DNA from: Streptomyces lavendulae subsp. lavendulae
GTDB lineage: Bacteria; Actinomycetota; Actinomycetes; Streptomycetales; Streptomycetaceae
Reading direction: 5' to 3'
Assembly: GCF_002803845.1 (NCBI RefSeq)
Contig: NZ_CP024985.1
Location: forward strand, 1,178,001-1,242,000
Length of the DNA: 64,000 nucleotides
In this document: positions 24,702 to 33,862 of the stretch, one piece after another
Layout: each line of letters starts with the position of its first letter
How positions within the stretch are numbered: position 1 is the stretch's first letter
The notes under the pieces: generated by a model
What the model saw: the letters and a program-made list of their open reading frames with translations, nothing else
Databases searched by the model: none
Told to the model about the DNA's origin: nothing
Translations under genes and position numbers: made by a program

Positions 24702-26162
24702 TCAGCCTCCGACTGCTGCCGGAGCGGGCGCGATCCGGTTCAGGGCCCGGCCGTAGCGGCGCAGGAGCAGGAGCGCGGTGGTGGCGAGGCCGATGAGCAG
24801 GCCGAGCCAGAGGCCGCGGGTCTCACCGCCGAGGGGATACGCGAGCAGCCAGGAGGCGGGCAGGCCCACGGCCCAGTACCCGATGAGGGTGATGCGGAAC
24901 CCGCTCTTGGTGTCGTCCAGGCCGCGCAGGAGACCGACGCCGATGTTCTGCGCGCAGTCGAAGAACTGCAGGACCGCGACGATGACGAGCAGTCCGGTGG
25001 CGATCTCCAAACCCTGCTGGTCGGCCGGTGCGCCGGGGTCGAAGTAGGGGCGCAGGACCAGCCGGGGCACCGTGAGGTAGAGGATGCCGACGAGGGTGGT
25101 GACGGCTGCCCCGCAGGCCAGCGCGGTGTTCCTGATGCGCCGGGCGGCGGGCAGGTCGCCGAGGGCGAGTTCGCGGCTGACGTTGAGGGAGGCCGCGTGG
25201 GAGAGGCCGACGGCGACCTGGAAGACGATGTAGACGAGCTGGTTGACGGCCGTGTGGGCGGCGAGGGCCGCGGCCCCGAAACTGCCCGCGAACAGCGCGG
25301 TGACGAAGAAGAACCCGGCCTCGGATCCGTAGGTGGCGGCGATGGGGGTGCCCAGTACCAGCAGGCGTCGCACGGTGGGTGCGTCCGCGCGCCAGAAGTC
25401 CAGGCGCAGCAGGGGGGCGAGCTCGGCGTCACGGCGGGCGGAGGCGTAGAGCGCGAGGAAGGACAGCAGGTAGACGCTGCTGGTGGCCACTCCGATTCCG
25501 GTCAGGCCGAGTTCGGGGAGGCCGAAGGTGCCGTGGATGAAGCCCCAGTTGAGGGCGGCGTTGACGGCGACGGAGGCCAGGGTGATCTGCAGCAGTGCCT
25601 GGGGGCGGCGCATGCCGACGGTGAACTGGCGGATCGCCTGGAACCACAGGCACGGCACGAGGCCGGGCGCGAGGGCTGCGAGCATGCCCTGGGCCCGGTG
25701 GGCGACGGCGGCGTCCTGGCCGAGGAGGGTGGCGGCCTGGCCTGTGCCGATCATCAGGAGTGCACCGGCGATGCCGGCGAGGGTGGCGACGGCCATCGCT
25801 GCGCGGACCAGCGCCCGTATCCCGTCTCCGTCCGCGTCGGTACCGTTCGCATCGGTACCTTGCGTGTCGGTACCTTGCGTGTCGGCAGCGTCCGCGCCGG
25901 TCCGGTCGGCCTTCTCGGCGCGGGCCGCTGCCGCTGCGATCTGGTTCCCGACGGAGGTGACGAGCCCTACGCCCATGGTGCGGAGCTGGTTGAAGATGAC
26001 CAGGGCGAGGCCACCGGCGGCCAGGGCCTCGGTGCCGAGCAGCCCCATCATGATGGTGTCGGTGGTGGTGAGGGCGACCTGGGCGAGCTGGGTCAGGGCG
26101 AGCGGAACGGCGAGGACGGCCAGGGCGCGGCTGTCGCGGGCGAGGGTGGCGAGCTGCTCCAT
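24702..26162 (-). CDS. MATE-family efflux transporter
   Basis: A 12-helix multidrug and toxic compound extrusion protein, 486 residues, with typical MATE blocks LTQLAQVALTTTDTIMMGLLG (about 22-42) and a second-half start VRRLLVLGTPIAATYGSEAG. It is the last gene of the diaminopropionate operon, seven bases after sbnA, so it most likely exports that pathway's product. A cytoplasmic loop near residues 86-108 contains a small repeated element (TQGTD twice, NGTDADGDG), with matching tandem repeats in the DNA near 25850-25880. Coupling by Na+ or H+ is assumed from the family. Confidence 0.88.
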   Translation of the reverse strand: MEQLATLARDSRALAVLAVPLALTQLAQVALTTTDTIMMGLLGTEALAAGGLALVIFNQLRTMGVGLVTSVGNQIAAAAARAEKADRTGADAADTQGTDTQGTDANGTDADGDGIRALVRAAMAVATLAGIAGALLMIGTGQAATLLGQDAAVAHRAQGMLAALAPGLVPCLWFQAIRQFTVGMRRPQALLQITLASVAVNAALNWGFIHGTFGLPELGLTGIGVATSSVYLLSFLALYASARRDAELAPLLRLDFWRADAPTVRRLLVLGTPIAATYGSEAGFFFVTALFAGSFGAAALAAHTAVNQLVYIVFQVAVGLSHAASLNVSRELALGDLPAARRIRNTALACGAAVTTLVGILYLTVPRLVLRPYFDPGAPADQQGLEIATGLLVIVAVLQFFDCAQNIGVGLLRGLDDTKSGFRITLIGYWAVGLPASWLLAYPLGGETRGLWLGLLIGLATTALLLLRRYGRALNRIAPAPAAVGG

Positions 26163-26168
26163 CGGGGG

Positions 26169-27200
26169 TCAGTTCCGGCGGAGTTTGGTGAGGGTCTCTT
26201 CGATCTCGGCCTCGGTGACCGGGTCGAGGAGAGCGCGGGCGGTCATCCAGTCGTCGTTGAAGACGGTGTCCGTGTACTTCTCGCCGCCGTCGTTGATGAA
26301 GGCGACCATCACGGTATCGGGGGCGAGTTGGGGCAGACGCGCCAGGGCCTCGTGGACGACTCCGCCGGCGGAGCCGCCGATGAGCAGACCGCAGTGGCGG
26401 GCGACGGCCCGGGCGGCGGCGAAGGCTTCGACGTCACCGACCTTGGTTCCCTCGTCGATGAGGTCGTAATCGACGAGCAGGCCGATCGTTGCACCTTCGG
26501 GGGTTCCGGTGCCCGACTGGTAGTAGTCGTGGGCGGGCGGGCCGAAGGCGATGGAGCCCTTGGGCTCGACACCGATCACGGTCAGGCCGGGCACGGTCTT
26601 CTTCAGTTCCCGGGCAGTGCCGCACAGTCCCCCGCCGGTGCCGACCGCGCCGATGAGGACGTCGACGCGGTTGTCGAGGGCCTGGGCGATCTCGCGGCCG
26701 ACGTCGTAGTAGCCGACGGCGTTGCTGGGGTTGTTGTGCTGTTCGGTGAAGAAGGTGTTGTCCTTGCCGCGGGCCATCTCCTCGGCGAGTTCCTCGCGGG
26801 CGGCGGTGTGGAGTTCCTCCCCGTCGGTGTCGGCGTCGACGTAGACGAGTTCGGTGCCCATGGCCTTCATGCCGCGCAGTTTGTCGGCGGCGGCGTGGTT
26901 GTCGACGACGGCGGTGAACCGGTAGCCGCGCTCGGCGGCGACGACTGCGAGGCCGAGGCCGGTGTTGCCGGAGGTGGACTCGATGATGTGGCCGCCCTCG
27001 CGGAGCAGTCCGCGGTCCTCGGCGTCGACGACCATCTGGCGGGCCATGCGGATCTTGGCGCTGCCCGTGGGGTTGAACATCTCCAGCTTCAGCAGCAGGC
27101 GGGCGCCGTTGTCGGCGCGGGCGAGCTCGAACAGCGGGGTGTAGCCGATGAGGTCGGATATGCGGCTGACCACCGGCGGGCGGTGCAGGGCGTCGGTCAT
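26169..27200 (-). CDS. sbnA: SbnA-like N-(2-amino-2-carboxyethyl)-L-glutamate synthase
   Basis: A PLP-dependent cysteine-synthase-fold enzyme, 343 residues. The PLP lysine is K49 in NPTGSAKIRMA, followed by the phosphate-loop STSGNTGLG (75-83) and GAVGTGGGLCG. The SbnA group joins O-phospho-L-serine and L-glutamate, and SbnB then oxidatively releases L-2,3-diaminopropionate and 2-oxoglutarate. The presence of sbnB in the same operon decides this over plain cysteine synthase. ATG at 27200; the decarboxylase stop is 35 bases upstream. Confidence 0.85.
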   Translation of the reverse strand: MTDALHRPPVVSRISDLIGYTPLFELARADNGARLLLKLEMFNPTGSAKIRMARQMVVDAEDRGLLREGGHIIESTSGNTGLGLAVVAAERGYRFTAVVDNHAAADKLRGMKAMGTELVYVDADTDGEELHTAAREELAEEMARGKDNTFFTEQHNNPSNAVGYYDVGREIAQALDNRVDVLIGAVGTGGGLCGTARELKKTVPGLTVIGVEPKGSIAFGPPAHDYYQSGTGTPEGATIGLLVDYDLIDEGTKVGDVEAFAAARAVARHCGLLIGGSAGGVVHEALARLPQLAPDTVMVAFINDGGEKYTDTVFNDDWMTARALLDPVTEAEIEETLTKLRRN

Positions 27201-27235
27201 GTGAGGGCTCCGTGGGGACGGCGGTGCGGGTGAGA

Positions 27236-28594
27236 TCAGTGATCGAGGCGCCAGCGGGGCCGGGCCGCTGCCCCGGGGTGGTCGATGACGACCTTGGGCG
27301 GAAGGGGCAGCTCGTGGAACGGGGACTCGTTGGAGTCCATCTGGTAGCCCGCGGTGTTGGGATAGACGAGCAGGTCCCCGGCCTGCGGCCGGCTGGGGAA
27401 GGCGATCTTGCGCCAGGTGAGCAGGTCGGAGTCCAGGCAGCTCGCTCCGGCGATGCTCGCGCGGTACGGGGCGCCGTCGTGTGGTCGGCCGGGGTGGGGT
27501 CGGCCGGGGTGGGCGGGCAGCAGTCGGGGGTCGGGGAGGTACTCGCTGTTGAACCACTGCTCGGACAGGCTCAGGCTGGTGCCGTCGACGGTGACGATGC
27601 CGTAGCCCTCCCGGTCCTTCACCCCCTGGACCGTGAAGACGGACGCTCCTGCCCGGTCGAGGAGGGCCCGGCCCGGTTCGAGCAACAGCATGACCGCAGC
27701 CTCCCGGAGCCGCTCCGCCAGGGTCGGACCCGAGCGGGCGGGGCGGGCGGCGAGGACGCCGCGCAGTGCTTCGGCACCGGCGACGGGCGAGTGGTAGGGG
27801 TAGAAGTCGCCCGCGGTGAACTCCTTGCCGGCGTGGTAGTCGCCGGGGTGCTGTCGGTCGAGGAAGCGCGTCCAGGCGTCGGCGGGAACGTAGTCGACGG
27901 CGAAGCCGCCGCCGATGCTGATGCGGTCGGCCTGCAGGCCCAGAACCCGGGCCTCCAGGCAGAGTTCGACCAGTTCGCCCGCGAGGTCGGCGCGCTGTTG
28001 GACGTCATAGCCGGAGAGGTGGAAGCCGAAGCCCTCCATACGGACCTGGCCGTCGGCTTCGGCGCAGCTGCGCATCGCCTCGTCGAGGTCCTCCTCACCC
28101 AGTCCGAAGCGGCTGTTCGGCTGGGCCGCGGGATGGACGCGCAGCAGCACCCTGGGGGGCCGGGGCAGGCCCAGGGTCAGGACCCGGTCGAGTTCGTCGA
28201 GGGCGTCCACGGCGATCAGCGCCCCCTGCTGGGCGGCGACGCGCAGCAACGATTCCGCTTTGGCGGGGCCGGTCACGACGAGGTCCTCGCCCCGTACTCC
28301 GTGCCCCAGTGCCTCGCGGAGTTCACCGAGCGAGGCGACGTCGACGCCGGCGCCGGCCGTGGCGCAGCGGTCGATGAAGACGCGTGCCTTGTTGGCCTTC
28401 TTCGCGTAGTGGACCCGCCCCTCGACCCCGGCGTCGTCCAGGACCGTACGGAAGGCGGCGAGGTTGCTGTCGAAGCGGTCGGGAAGCAGGTAGTGGAAGG
28501 GGCCGCCGAGGCCGTGGGCGAGCTCGGCGAGCAGTCCGCTGGTGTGCAGACGGTCGGTGACGTGGTCGGGATGGGCGGGAAGGGTCAGCACCAC
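27236..28594 (-). CDS. PLP-dependent decarboxylase of Orn/DAP type, SbnH/Y4yA-like
   Basis: A fold-type III decarboxylase of about 452 residues. It has the PLP lysine in VHYAKKANKA (about K65), GVDVASLGELREAL, HLSGYDVQQ, ISIGGGFAVDY and EPGRALLDRAG. This pattern matches the Y4yA/SbnH group, where SbnH decarboxylates a diaminopropionate-containing siderophore intermediate to give a diaminoethane unit. Its position between sbnA and sbnB supports the same type of step. The start is one of two adjacent GTG codons (28594 or 28591) inside the end of sbnB, overlapping it by ten bases. Confidence 0.82.
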   Translation of the reverse strand: MVLTLPAHPDHVTDRLHTSGLLAELAHGLGGPFHYLLPDRFDSNLAAFRTVLDDAGVEGRVHYAKKANKARVFIDRCATAGAGVDVASLGELREALGHGVRGEDLVVTGPAKAESLLRVAAQQGALIAVDALDELDRVLTLGLPRPPRVLLRVHPAAQPNSRFGLGEEDLDEAMRSCAEADGQVRMEGFGFHLSGYDVQQRADLAGELVELCLEARVLGLQADRISIGGGFAVDYVPADAWTRFLDRQHPGDYHAGKEFTAGDFYPYHSPVAGAEALRGVLAARPARSGPTLAERLREAAVMLLLEPGRALLDRAGASVFTVQGVKDREGYGIVTVDGTSLSLSEQWFNSEYLPDPRLLPAHPGRPHPGRPHDGAPYRASIAGASCLDSDLLTWRKIAFPSRPQAGDLLVYPNTAGYQMDSNESPFHELPLPPKVVIDHPGAAARPRWRLDH

Positions 28595-29574
28595 AGGGCC
28601 ACCTCGGTCCCTAGCTTCTGCTCGGCGGCGAGCTGGGCGAAGCGGTGGCCCAGCGCGATGTCGGTGACGACGAGGCCGCTGTTGTAGGCGAAGATCCGCT
28701 GGTCCGGGGCGGTACGGGCCTTGGTGGCACCGGAGATGACGACCGGGAGCTCCACGTCCACGGCGGGCAGGTCGCCGTCGGCGTCGGCCATGTCGGTGCC
28801 CGTGACGCGCATCTGGGCCTCGCTGGTCGCGATGACGCGGTCGGCGTCGTGCAGGGTGGAGGGGGCCAGGCCGTGGCCGACGAGGATCGCCGTCGCCCCG
28901 GGGCGCAGCCATCCGGCTTCGACGGCGGCCGGGGTGTGGGCGCCGGCGGTGGCGACCACGACGTCGGCCTCTCGCGCGGCCGGGGCGAGGTCGGTGACGA
29001 CCTCCACGTCCCGGTCGGGGTAGTGGCGGGCGAGTTCGGCACGGACGGCGGCCATACCGTCGGGGTGGGTGCCCGAGAGCAGCAGCCGGTCCAGCTGCGG
29101 CAGCGTGGTCAGCAGGAACGGCAGGGCGAGCCGGCCCTGGGTACCGGTGCCGATGACCAGCGCCGTCTTCGCGGCCGGGGAGGCGCATTCGCGGGCCAGG
29201 AGCGCGGAGACGGCCGGCGTGCGCAGGGAGCCGATGCGCGAGCAGTCCATCATGGCCACCGGCAGCCCGGTGACGTCGTCGTAGATGGTCAGGGTCGTGT
29301 AGTAGTGCTGGTTCTCGCGGCTCTCGTGCAGCCCGTGCTTGTAGGACGTCTTGATCGCAACGACGTTGCGGACGCCGTCGCGGCCGAGCATGGCGTACGA
29401 GACGGAGTGGCCGTCGTCGGGCTTGACGCTGAGCTTGCGCGGGTTGTCGGACCTGCCTGCCGCCAGGGTGCGGTAGGCCTGCTCGACGGTGTCGACGACG
29501 TCGGCGAGGGAGATGTCCAGGCCGGCGAGGTCGCTGGTGGACAGTACGCGCAGGGTGGTGTCGTCCCGGTCCAT
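28585..29574 (-). CDS. sbnB: SbnB-like N-carboxyethylglutamate dehydrogenase (ornithine cyclodeaminase family)
   Basis: An NAD-dependent enzyme of the ornithine cyclodeaminase/mu-crystallin family, 329 residues. The Rossmann motif is VIGTGTQGRLA (140-150) and the substrate end has KTSYKHGLHESRENQHYYTTL and CSRIGSLRTPAVSALLA. Members paired with SbnA release L-2,3-diaminopropionate. It is the second gene of the operon, 47 bases after the oxygenase, and its end overlaps the decarboxylase. Confidence 0.87.
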   Translation of the reverse strand: MDRDDTTLRVLSTSDLAGLDISLADVVDTVEQAYRTLAAGRSDNPRKLSVKPDDGHSVSYAMLGRDGVRNVVAIKTSYKHGLHESRENQHYYTTLTIYDDVTGLPVAMMDCSRIGSLRTPAVSALLARECASPAAKTALVIGTGTQGRLALPFLLTTLPQLDRLLLSGTHPDGMAAVRAELARHYPDRDVEVVTDLAPAAREADVVVATAGAHTPAAVEAGWLRPGATAILVGHGLAPSTLHDADRVIATSEAQMRVTGTDMADADGDLPAVDVELPVVISGATKARTAPDQRIFAYNSGLVVTDIALGHRFAQLAAEQKLGTEVALWC

Positions 29575-29621
29575 GTGGGTCCCTTTCTCCGTGGGTGGTG
29601 CGGCGGTGGGAACGGCGGGGA

Positions 29622-30608
29622 TCAGGCGGCCCAGGCAGTGAGGGCGACCTGGCCGTAGCCGTGCTCGTCGTGCTCGGCGAGCGGGCGGGTGGCCCGGTCC
29701 TCGACCCGCACGGAAGCCCGCTTGAGCCAGCGGTCGGCGCCGTCGTAGCGGGCGCGGAAGGGGACCCGGCCGTGCACGACGATGTCGTTGTCGACGACCA
29801 GGACGTCGCCCGGTTCAAGGCTCACCGCGACCGAGACCCGGGCCAGTTCGTCCCCGAGCCGTCCGTACGCCGCCCGCCAGGCCTCGTCGGCCTCTTCCAG
29901 GGGGGTGTAGGCGGGATCGAAGCGCATGGTCAGCCCCTCGTTGGTGTCGAAGAGGGTCGGGACGGGCGCGGGACGGCCCGCGAACTGCCGGGCCTGCTCG
30001 TAGGCGTCATCGGGCAGGATCGGCACGACCGGCCGCCTCAGCTGCTCGACGTCCTCGTCGGCGAGGGACGTCATGCGGATGCTGGCCGCGGTGGTGGCGA
30101 TGTTGTCGTGGTTGCGCATGCAGCACAGCAGCAACAGGTGGGCGCGACCGGGGTGGAAGGCGTCCTCCGTGTGCGGGGTGAGCAGCACGGAGCTGGAGGC
30201 GCCGGTCTGCTCGCTCTCGTGGCCCGGTGAGGGAACGATGTTGTGGACGAACCTGCCGTCCTGCTGGCCCTCCCAGGCGATCGGGGTACCCATCAGGGCC
30301 GACACGAGCAGCAGGACCACGTCCCACAGGACGCCGGCGTCGCCGACGCTCGACCAGTGGGCGGGGGTGGAGCCGAGTTCGCTGTCGTCCGGTTGCAACC
30401 CCCGCAGCAGGAACAGGCCGTCGGAGGTGTCCACCGGACGCAGCGCGCTGTGGATCTCCTCGCTCAGCCGGGCGCATGTCCGGGGGAGGTCGGCGAGCAG
30501 CTCGGGCGAGGTGGCGGATCCGTGGTCGGCGAGCAGCTCGGACGCGGCGGCGGTCAGTTCACGGACGGCCGCGGCGTCGAGAGGGCGTACGGGGGCAGGC
30601 GTGGGCAC
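29622..30608 (-). CDS. Fe(II)/2-oxoglutarate oxygenase, clavaminate synthase/TauD type
   Basis: A non-haem iron oxygenase of 328 residues. The metal motif is HTEDAFHP (H146, E148) with the distal His in VVHGRVPF (H279) and the 2-oxoglutarate Arg in RWLKRASVRV. The wider context LLTPHTEDAFHPGRAHLLLL resembles the AsnO/VioC/OrfP group that hydroxylates free amino acids at the beta carbon. As first gene of the operon behind an iron box it may hydroxylate an amino acid unit of the product, for example diaminopropionate, Asp or Arg; which one cannot be told. GTG at 30608 follows GGAAGGTG. Confidence 0.83.
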   Translation of the reverse strand: MPTPAPVRPLDAAAVRELTAAASELLADHGSATSPELLADLPRTCARLSEEIHSALRPVDTSDGLFLLRGLQPDDSELGSTPAHWSSVGDAGVLWDVVLLLVSALMGTPIAWEGQQDGRFVHNIVPSPGHESEQTGASSSVLLTPHTEDAFHPGRAHLLLLCCMRNHDNIATTAASIRMTSLADEDVEQLRRPVVPILPDDAYEQARQFAGRPAPVPTLFDTNEGLTMRFDPAYTPLEEADEAWRAAYGRLGDELARVSVAVSLEPGDVLVVDNDIVVHGRVPFRARYDGADRWLKRASVRVEDRATRPLAEHDEHGYGQVALTAWAA

Positions 30609-30767
30609 AGTGGCACCTTCCGGAGCGGGGCAGGGCCGAGCGCGGGCGTGCGGCAGCGCCGCACCGGCTCGAAAGTGGCGGCGAAGCACAGGGGAAGCGC
30701 AGAAGTCGTTGGGTCCGGCGCGGTCGGGGGGCTGCCGGACACCAGGAACGTAACAACGACGGGAAGG

Positions 30768-30786
30768 TAAGGCAAGCCTAACCATT
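30768..30786. promoter_or_regulatory. Iron box (DmdR1/IdeR-type) for the diaminopropionate operon
   Basis: TAAGGCAAGCCTAACCATT closely matches the actinobacterial iron-box consensus TTAGGTAAGCCTAACCTAA. It lies 160 bases upstream of the oxygenase start. Iron-loaded DmdR1 would repress the operon. Confidence 0.72.
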
Positions 30787-30792
30787 GCGATC

Positions 30793-30810
30793 GACTACAT
30801 AAACGTAGTC
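30793..30810. promoter_or_regulatory. GACTAC-N6-GTAGTC palindrome
   Basis: A perfect 18-bp palindrome between the two divergent iron boxes, of the same design as the two upstream of dedA (20059-20096). It may bind a BlaI/CopY-like repressor and add a second input to this intergenic region. Confidence 0.5.
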
Positions 30811-30945
30811 TCAGTTTTGTCCAGATTCGCCCCACTGGAAGGATCGCCAATTCGCCTAGCGAACAGGCAAGTTGAGCCAGAGAGGGCGGAGACCGAGCAG
30901 GCGCACACGGTCTCCGCGCGGCTTGCACAGCCCGGCCAGAAGCAG

Positions 30946-30964
30946 TTAGGTAAGCCTAAGCAAC
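30946..30964. promoter_or_regulatory. Second iron box, for the rightward binding-protein gene
   Basis: TTAGGTAAGCCTAAGCAAC matches the iron-box consensus in its first 14 bases. It sits 30 to 48 bases upstream of the GTG of the truncated solute-binding protein, so that gene was once iron-regulated. Confidence 0.72.
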
Positions 30965-30993
30965 CTCGGCACGATGTGAGACGAGGGCCAGAC

Positions 30994-31203
30994 GTGGGTG
31001 TCACCAGACGACAGCTGCTGTGGGCCGGCACCGGAATCGGTGTGGCCGGATTTCTCGCCGCCTGCAGCGGCAGCGACCCCAAGGGCACCGCATCCGCGAG
31101 CGGAGCGGGCGAACAGCCGCGCCAGGGCGGTACGTTGAGGGTCGGAGCCCTCGGCAAGGCGGCGTCCGTCACCCGCGATCCGCACGGCACGCAGGCGAAC
31201 GAG
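30994..31203 (+). pseudogene. Truncated ABC-transporter solute-binding lipoprotein
   Basis: GTG at 30994 with GAGGG upstream. The product begins GVTRRQLLWAGTGIGVAGFL with a twin-Arg signal and lipobox LAACSG, then a Ser/Gly linker and GGTLRVGALGKAASVTRDPHG, the mature start of family 5 (peptide/nickel/metallophore) binding proteins. Similarity stops at about residue 70 and the frame runs into unrelated sequence. The full protein should have about 520 residues. The rest of the ABC transporter is absent, so uptake of the product made by the divergent operon is probably lost here or encoded elsewhere. Confidence 0.75.
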
Positions 31204-31503
31204 AGCGCGCGCAGCCGCCGTGCGAGCAGCACGCACACGGCCACCGCCGCCAGGCCGAGGCCCACGCCGGCCCACCCCGCGACGTACTCCGCCATCGGGA
31301 AGGGCACGTGCCGGCAGGCTTCCCGATGCCGGTCGGCCCACCCCCGGCTGTCCGGACTCACGTTCCGGAACGAGCTCGTGTGCTGGGTCAGCTTGATGTC
31401 TCCGTCCGGGGTGACCGAGTGGAGGCACTCACGCTCAGGACGGAGATTACTGGAGCGGCGGCGGCCCGGACGGGAACCGCCCCCGCAGAGCACCCGAGGC
31501 AGT
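31204..31503. other. Deletion-junction region with a possible truncated minus-strand gene start
   Basis: On the minus strand an ATG at 31294 opens [20 protein letters not shown] followed by LLARRLRALS, which looks like the first membrane helix of a small protein, but similarity ends at about the same point (31203) where the binding-protein gene breaks off. Two genes cut at one point facing each other indicate a recombination or deletion junction. The rest up to the KdpB2 stop holds nothing recognisable. Confidence 0.4.
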
Positions 31504-33654
31504 TCAGCCGAGGCCGGGGATGGTGGACACCAGCAGGTCGATGAGCTTGATGCCGACGAACGGCAGGATCAGGCCGCCGAGGCCGTAGACGCCGAGGTTG
31601 CGGCGGAGCAGGTCGTGGGCGGAGGCGGGCTTGTAGCGGACGCCGCGCAGGGCGAGCGGGATGAGGGCGACGATGATCAGGGCGTTGAAGATGATCGCCG
31701 AGGTGATGGCGGAGGTCGGGCTGCTCAACCCCATGATGTTGAGGGCTTCGAGTCCCGGGTAGGCCGAGGCGAACATGGCCGGGATGATCGCGAAGTACTT
31801 CGCGACGTCGTTCGTGATCGAGAAGGTGGTGAGCGCGCCTCGGGTGATGAGGAGTTGCTTGCCGATCTCGACGATGTCGATGAGTTTGGTGGGGTTGGAG
31901 TCCAGGTCCACCATGTTCCCGGCCTCCTTGGCGGCCGAGGTTCCGGTGCTCATCGCCACGCCGACGTCGGCCTGGGCGAGGGCCGGGGCGTCGTTGGTGC
32001 CGTCGCCGGTCATCGCGACCAGCTTGCCGCCGGCCTGCTCCCGCTTGATGAGGGCGAGTTTGTCCTCGGGGGTGGCCTCCGCGAGGTATTCGTCGACGCC
32101 GGCCTCCTGCGCGATGGCGCGGGCCGTCAGCTCGTTGTCGCCGGTCACCATGACCGTACGGATCCCCATGCTCCGCAGCTCCGCGAAGCGCTCCCGGATA
32201 CCCTCCTTGACCACGTCCTTGAGGTGGATGATCCCGAGCACCCTCGGGCCGTCCCAGTCGTGGACCGCGACCAGCAGGGGCGTGCCCCCGGACTCGGACA
32301 CGGTGGCCGACCAGGCTGCTGCTTGCGGCGGTACGGTCCCGCCGCGCGCCACCACCCAGTCGCAGACCTGCGTCACCGCACCCTTGCGGATGGCGCAGCC
32401 TGCGCCGTTGTCCCAGCTCAGATTCACACCGCTCATCCGGGTCCGGGCGCTGAACTCGGTGAAGCGGGGATTGCTGAGGTCCTCCGCGGCGGCCGGCTGG
32501 AGTCCGTACCGCTGGGCGAGGGCGACGACGGAGCGGCCCTCGGGCGTCTCGTCGGCGAGCGAGGACAGCTGGGCGGCGTCCGCCAGCTTGATGTGGTCGA
32601 CGCCGGGCAGCGGGATGAAGGCCACGGCCTCGCGGTTGCCGAGGGTGATGGTCCCGGTCTTGTCGAGGAGCAGGGTGTTCACGTCTCCGGCCGCCTCGAC
32701 GGCGCGTCCGCTCATCGCGATGACGTTGCGCTGGACGAGCCGGTCCATGCCCGCGATGCCGATCGCCGACAGGAGGGCGCCGATCGTGGTGGGGATGAGG
32801 GTGACGAGCAGGGCGACCAGGACGGTCGTGGACTGTGCGGCGTGCGCGTAGGCCGCCATCGGCTGGATGGCGACGACCACCAGGACGAAGATGACGGTGA
32901 GTGCGGCCAGCAGGATGTTCAGCGCTATCTCGTTCGGGGTCTTCTGCCGGCTGGCGCCCTCGACCAACGCGATCATCCGGTCGATGAAGCTGTGGCCCGG
33001 GCGCGAGGTGACCCGTACGACGATCGAGTCGGACAGCACGGTCGTACCGCCCGTGACGCCGGACCGGTCGCCACCCGATTCCCTTAAGACGGGGGCCGAT
33101 TCGCCGGTGACGGCCGACTCGTCCACCATCGCGGCCCCGTCGACCACGTCGCCGTCGGCCGGGATCGGCTCGCCGGCTTCGACGAGCACGAAGTCGAAGG
33201 GCTGGAGCTCGGCCGGTGTGACCACCTCGGTCTCGGCCCGGTTCAGGTTCGCCCCGTACGTCCAGTGGTTCAGCCGTACCGCCACGGTGTCCGTACGCGC
33301 CTTGCGCAGCGATTCCGCCTGTGCCCGGCCCCGTCCTTCGGCAACGGCCTCGGCGAGGTTGGCGAACAGGACCGTCAGCCAGAGCCAGACGCTGATCACC
33401 CAGGTGAAGACGGACGGGTGGATGAGCGCCGAGAGCGTGGTCAGGACGGATCCGACGGCTACGACGAACAGCACCGGTTTCTTGACCAGTTCGCGCGGAA
33501 GGAGCTTGCCGACGGCCTCCCGTGCGGAGGCGGCGAGCAGCTCGGGGTCCACCACGTTCACCTGGCCGGAGCGTTTCCGCGACGGTCGGCCGGTCGGAGT
33601 CCGCGGAGGTGTCCCGAGACCCGGAGGAACGTGCTGCGCGGCGGCGGGAGGCAT
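31504..33654 (-). CDS. Orphan second KdpB (P-type ATPase subunit)
   Basis: A 716-residue KdpB homologue with all P-type ATPase motifs: TGES (184-187), DKTGTIT with phosphorylated Asp331, [19 protein letters not shown] and [21 protein letters not shown]. The C-terminal helices are complete. It differs from the operon-encoded KdpB (38090-40195) by an insert [15 protein letters not shown] near 131-145. No kdpA, kdpC or kdpF lies beside it on this strand; KdpB normally pumps K+ only in a KdpFABC complex. It might replace the main KdpB, or be a relic. ATG at 33654 has AGAAGG upstream. Confidence 0.88.
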   Translation of the reverse strand: MPPAAAQHVPPGLGTPPRTPTGRPSRKRSGQVNVVDPELLAASAREAVGKLLPRELVKKPVLFVVAVGSVLTTLSALIHPSVFTWVISVWLWLTVLFANLAEAVAEGRGRAQAESLRKARTDTVAVRLNHWTYGANLNRAETEVVTPAELQPFDFVLVEAGEPIPADGDVVDGAAMVDESAVTGESAPVLRESGGDRSGVTGGTTVLSDSIVVRVTSRPGHSFIDRMIALVEGASRQKTPNEIALNILLAALTVIFVLVVVAIQPMAAYAHAAQSTTVLVALLVTLIPTTIGALLSAIGIAGMDRLVQRNVIAMSGRAVEAAGDVNTLLLDKTGTITLGNREAVAFIPLPGVDHIKLADAAQLSSLADETPEGRSVVALAQRYGLQPAAAEDLSNPRFTEFSARTRMSGVNLSWDNGAGCAIRKGAVTQVCDWVVARGGTVPPQAAAWSATVSESGGTPLLVAVHDWDGPRVLGIIHLKDVVKEGIRERFAELRSMGIRTVMVTGDNELTARAIAQEAGVDEYLAEATPEDKLALIKREQAGGKLVAMTGDGTNDAPALAQADVGVAMSTGTSAAKEAGNMVDLDSNPTKLIDIVEIGKQLLITRGALTTFSITNDVAKYFAIIPAMFASAYPGLEALNIMGLSSPTSAITSAIIFNALIIVALIPLALRGVRYKPASAHDLLRRNLGVYGLGGLILPFVGIKLIDLLVSTIPGLG

Positions 33655-33862
33655 GAAGCGACCTTCTGGATGGGTTCGAGGCGTGGCAGCCCCGGCAGCT
33701 CTCGGCCGGGGAGTGGAAGAGGGTGTCGCCGCCGGGGACCGTCCCCCATGGACCCCCTCGGCCGTCATGTGAGTATTCGAGGTCCCCGGCGGCGCGACAG
33801 ACAGGAAACTACTGCCCGTTTCCCTGGAAATTCGCCTGTGGGCGCGGGAATTGGCACCTCCT

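Noticed and set aside
25197..27233. A 678-codon frame opposite the MATE and sbnA genes
   Set aside because: Low-complexity Gly/Asp/Val content complementary to clear coding sequence on the other strand.
27236..29818. Single 860-residue fusion of decarboxylase with upstream sequence
   Set aside because: The first about 400 residues are antisense-free shadow of SbnB in another frame; the real decarboxylase begins at the GTG pair near 28594.
30817..33087. A 756-codon rightward frame through the KdpB2 region
   Set aside because: Only its first part (30994-31203) shows real similarity; the remainder is antisense to KdpB2.
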